From an uncultured Eubacteriales bacterium (GTDB taxonomy: Bacteria > Bacillota_A > Clostridia > Oscillospirales > Oscillospiraceae), in NCBI GenBank assembly GCA_900319835.1, contig ONPY01000056.1, positions 1 through 21,945 of the forward strand: DNA of 21,945 nt, in the 5' to 3' direction. Positions 20,595-21,945 of the stretch are shown here, piece after piece. Numbering within the stretch: position 1 is the stretch's first letter; each line of letters opens with the position of its first letter. Under the pieces are notes generated by a model that saw only the letters and a program-made list of their open reading frames with translations, was not told the DNA's origin and did not search any database. The translations under genes and the position numbers were made by a program.

Positions 20595-21945
20595 TTTGGG
20601 GAGTCTCGGATACAGGTCAATGGACACGATCCCGTCCTCTCCCCGGTAGTATTCGATCTTGTAAAGGATGGTCTTTAAGAGCTCGTTGCGCTCCTGTACG
20701 GTCAACTCGTCGTAGCTGGCCAGGAGGGTCTCCGTCTGTGGAATGATCTCCTGCTGGCTGCTCTCGTCGGCTTCAAACTGCGCGATACTCTGCTCGGCGG
20801 CGTCCTGCTGCTCCTGCAATTCTGTTAGTTCTCGCGTCAGCTTGTCGCGCCGTTCCCCGAAGACCTCCAGACTGTAAACGCCCTGCTCCACCAGCGTGTA
20901 GGCGCGGTCAAGCTGGGCGTTCAGCTTCTCCCGTTCCGCTTCGATCCGTTCCAGCTGCCGCCGACAGTCAGCAATGTCCTCCGCAAAGCCCACGGTGTCC
21001 AGCTTGATCCTGTAGCCGTCCAGCCAACTCCGCAGCGCGTTCAGGATCTCCGTTTCCACCAGCGCAAAGCTCGCGGAGCGGTTGTGACAGTGGTGCGGAT
21101 TGGTGCAGGCCACACGGGGCGGATTGGGATGGTTCTTGGAGGACACCTTTCGGCCGATGGGCTTTCCGCATTCGGCGCAGACCATCACCCCGGCAAAGGG
21201 GTTGACAAGCTCGTACTGCTTTTTCACCTTCGGCCCCACGTAGTTCTCCTTGCGGATCTTCTGTGCTTTCTCAAAGAGCGCGTCGTTGATCAGGGCAGGG
21301 TGGCGGCCTTCGTACAGATCGTAGTCCTCCACGTCCTTGCAGTGCCTGTAGCTGGACACCACATTGCCCCGCTCGTCCAGGCGCTTGGTCTCCTTCACGT
21401 AGCCGCGCTTGATTTTGCCCAAATAGACGGGATTGATGAGAATTGCGCCCACCGTTGAGGCGTCCCACTTCCCGCCGTGCCGCGTGGGAATCTTGCGGTC
21501 GTTCAGCTCATTGGCGATCATTTTCGTGCCCTGCCGCCGGACATACAGCTCGAACATCCGCCGAACTGTCTCGGCCTCTGCCGTATTGGGCTCAAGGGTA
21601 TAGCCCTTCTCGCCCTGCAGTTTCACCCGGTCGTAGCCATAGGGCGCAATACTGCCGACGTATTTCCCTTCACTGGCGGAGCTCTGACGCCCTCTGACAA
21701 GGCGTCGGTTGATGGTCTTGTACTCCCTCCGGCTCATGAACAGGCCAAACTCGAAATACTCCTGGTCGAATTCGTCCGTCGGGTCGTAGGTCTTGGCGGG
21801 GGTGATGATCTTGGTGTCGGAGAACTGAAAGATCTGACTGATGTATGCCTGATCCGCGCTGTTGCCGCGGGCCAGACGCTCCACATCGACAACGAGCACC
21901 CCGGTATAGATCCCGGAAGAGACCTCTTCCAGCATCTTCTGTACC
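20589..21945 (-). CDS. Large serine recombinase / site-specific integrase (N-terminus off right edge)
   Basis: Large serine recombinase that would integrate and excise a mobile element between att sites. About 451 residues are visible; the frame is open at the right edge. The missing N-terminal ~50-60 residues would carry the catalytic Ser. Visible parts: the end of the resolvase domain (LVVDVERLARGN, then FDQEYFEFGLFMSRREYKTI and RLVRGRQSSASEGKYVGSIA), the Recombinase domain (APYGYDR to KWDASTVGAILINPVYLGKI), a zinc ribbon with CAEC and a CTNPHHC pair, a long coiled coil (ERIEAEREKLNAQLDRAYTL, RDKLTRELTELQEQQDA) that controls direction in this family, and a C-terminal ERNELLKTILYKIEYYRG segment. 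It points towards the element's left boundary, the usual place for such integrases. Confidence 0.93.
   Translation of the reverse strand, partial: VQKMLEEVSSGIYTGVLVVDVERLARGNSADQAYISQIFQFSDTKIITPAKTYDPTDEFDQEYFEFGLFMSRREYKTINRRLVRGRQSSASEGKYVGSIAPYGYDRVKLQGEKGYTLEPNTAEAETVRRMFELYVRRQGTKMIANELNDRKIPTRHGGKWDASTVGAILINPVYLGKIKRGYVKETKRLDERGNVVSSYRHCKDVEDYDLYEGRHPALINDALFEKAQKIRKENYVGPKVKKQYELVNPFAGVMVCAECGKPIGRKVSSKNHPNPPRVACTNPHHCHNRSASFALVETEILNALRSWLDGYRIKLDTVGFAEDIADCRRQLERIEAEREKLNAQLDRAYTLVEQGVYSLEVFGERRDKLTRELTELQEQQDAAEQSIAQFEADESSQQEIIPQTETLLASYDELTVQERNELLKTILYKIEYYRGEDGIVSIDLYPRLPKA

Overview
The window looks like a chromosomal segment from a GC-rich, low-motility-type gut Clostridium relative (Oscillospiraceae-like Firmicute). 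That placement is inference. It rests on strong AGGAGG ribosome sites, sigma-A promoters, a Firmicute-type L10 leader and lysine riboswitch, type III glutamine synthetase, a MsmX/UgpC ATPase with a Lys-rich insert, and a BTAD regulator with a GGDEF-like tail. No rRNA, tRNA or CRISPR array was seen.

Layout, left to right. (1) rpsB (minus, cut by the left edge) is divergent from a two-gene aconitase X operon (large and swivel subunits). A two-way terminator separates these from a convergent ClC-type anion transporter. (2) glnN (type III glutamine synthetase) has a consensus promoter followed at once by an intrinsic-terminator-like hairpin. (3) rplJ-rplL forms a free-standing operon with its own promoter, L10 leader and terminator, not attached to rplKA or rpoBC. 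(4) A NhaC-family transporter (minus) sits behind a lysine riboswitch and so is probably a lysine importer. (5) A Nudix hydrolase is divergent from a two-gene heterodimeric ABC exporter. (6) An intergenic zone holds three exact-length 42-bp tandem repeats and a head-to-head palindromic element. (7) An M14 gamma-D-glutamyl-diaminopimelate-type peptidase with PG-binding and LysM domains (minus) follows. (8) A MsmX/UgpC sugar-ABC ATPase has its own promoter and a long, highly structured 5' leader. (9) A LytS-like histidine kinase and an XRE-REC response regulator (minus) are divergent from a BTAD/SARP-like regulator, with a 20-bp direct repeat filling the space between the two -35 elements. (10) The right end holds a gene remnant, a second palindromic element and a large serine recombinase running off the right edge, which marks the boundary of a mobile element.

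The genes are mostly independent housekeeping or transport units, each with its own promoter and terminator. The common theme is control at the RNA or promoter level: riboswitch, r-protein leader, probable attenuator, structured msmX leader and palindromic or repeated operators. The best candidates for something undescribed are the msmX leader RNA (15730-15925), the XRE-REC / SARP divergon with its shared 20-bp repeats (19047-19156), and the hairpin directly behind the glnN promoter.
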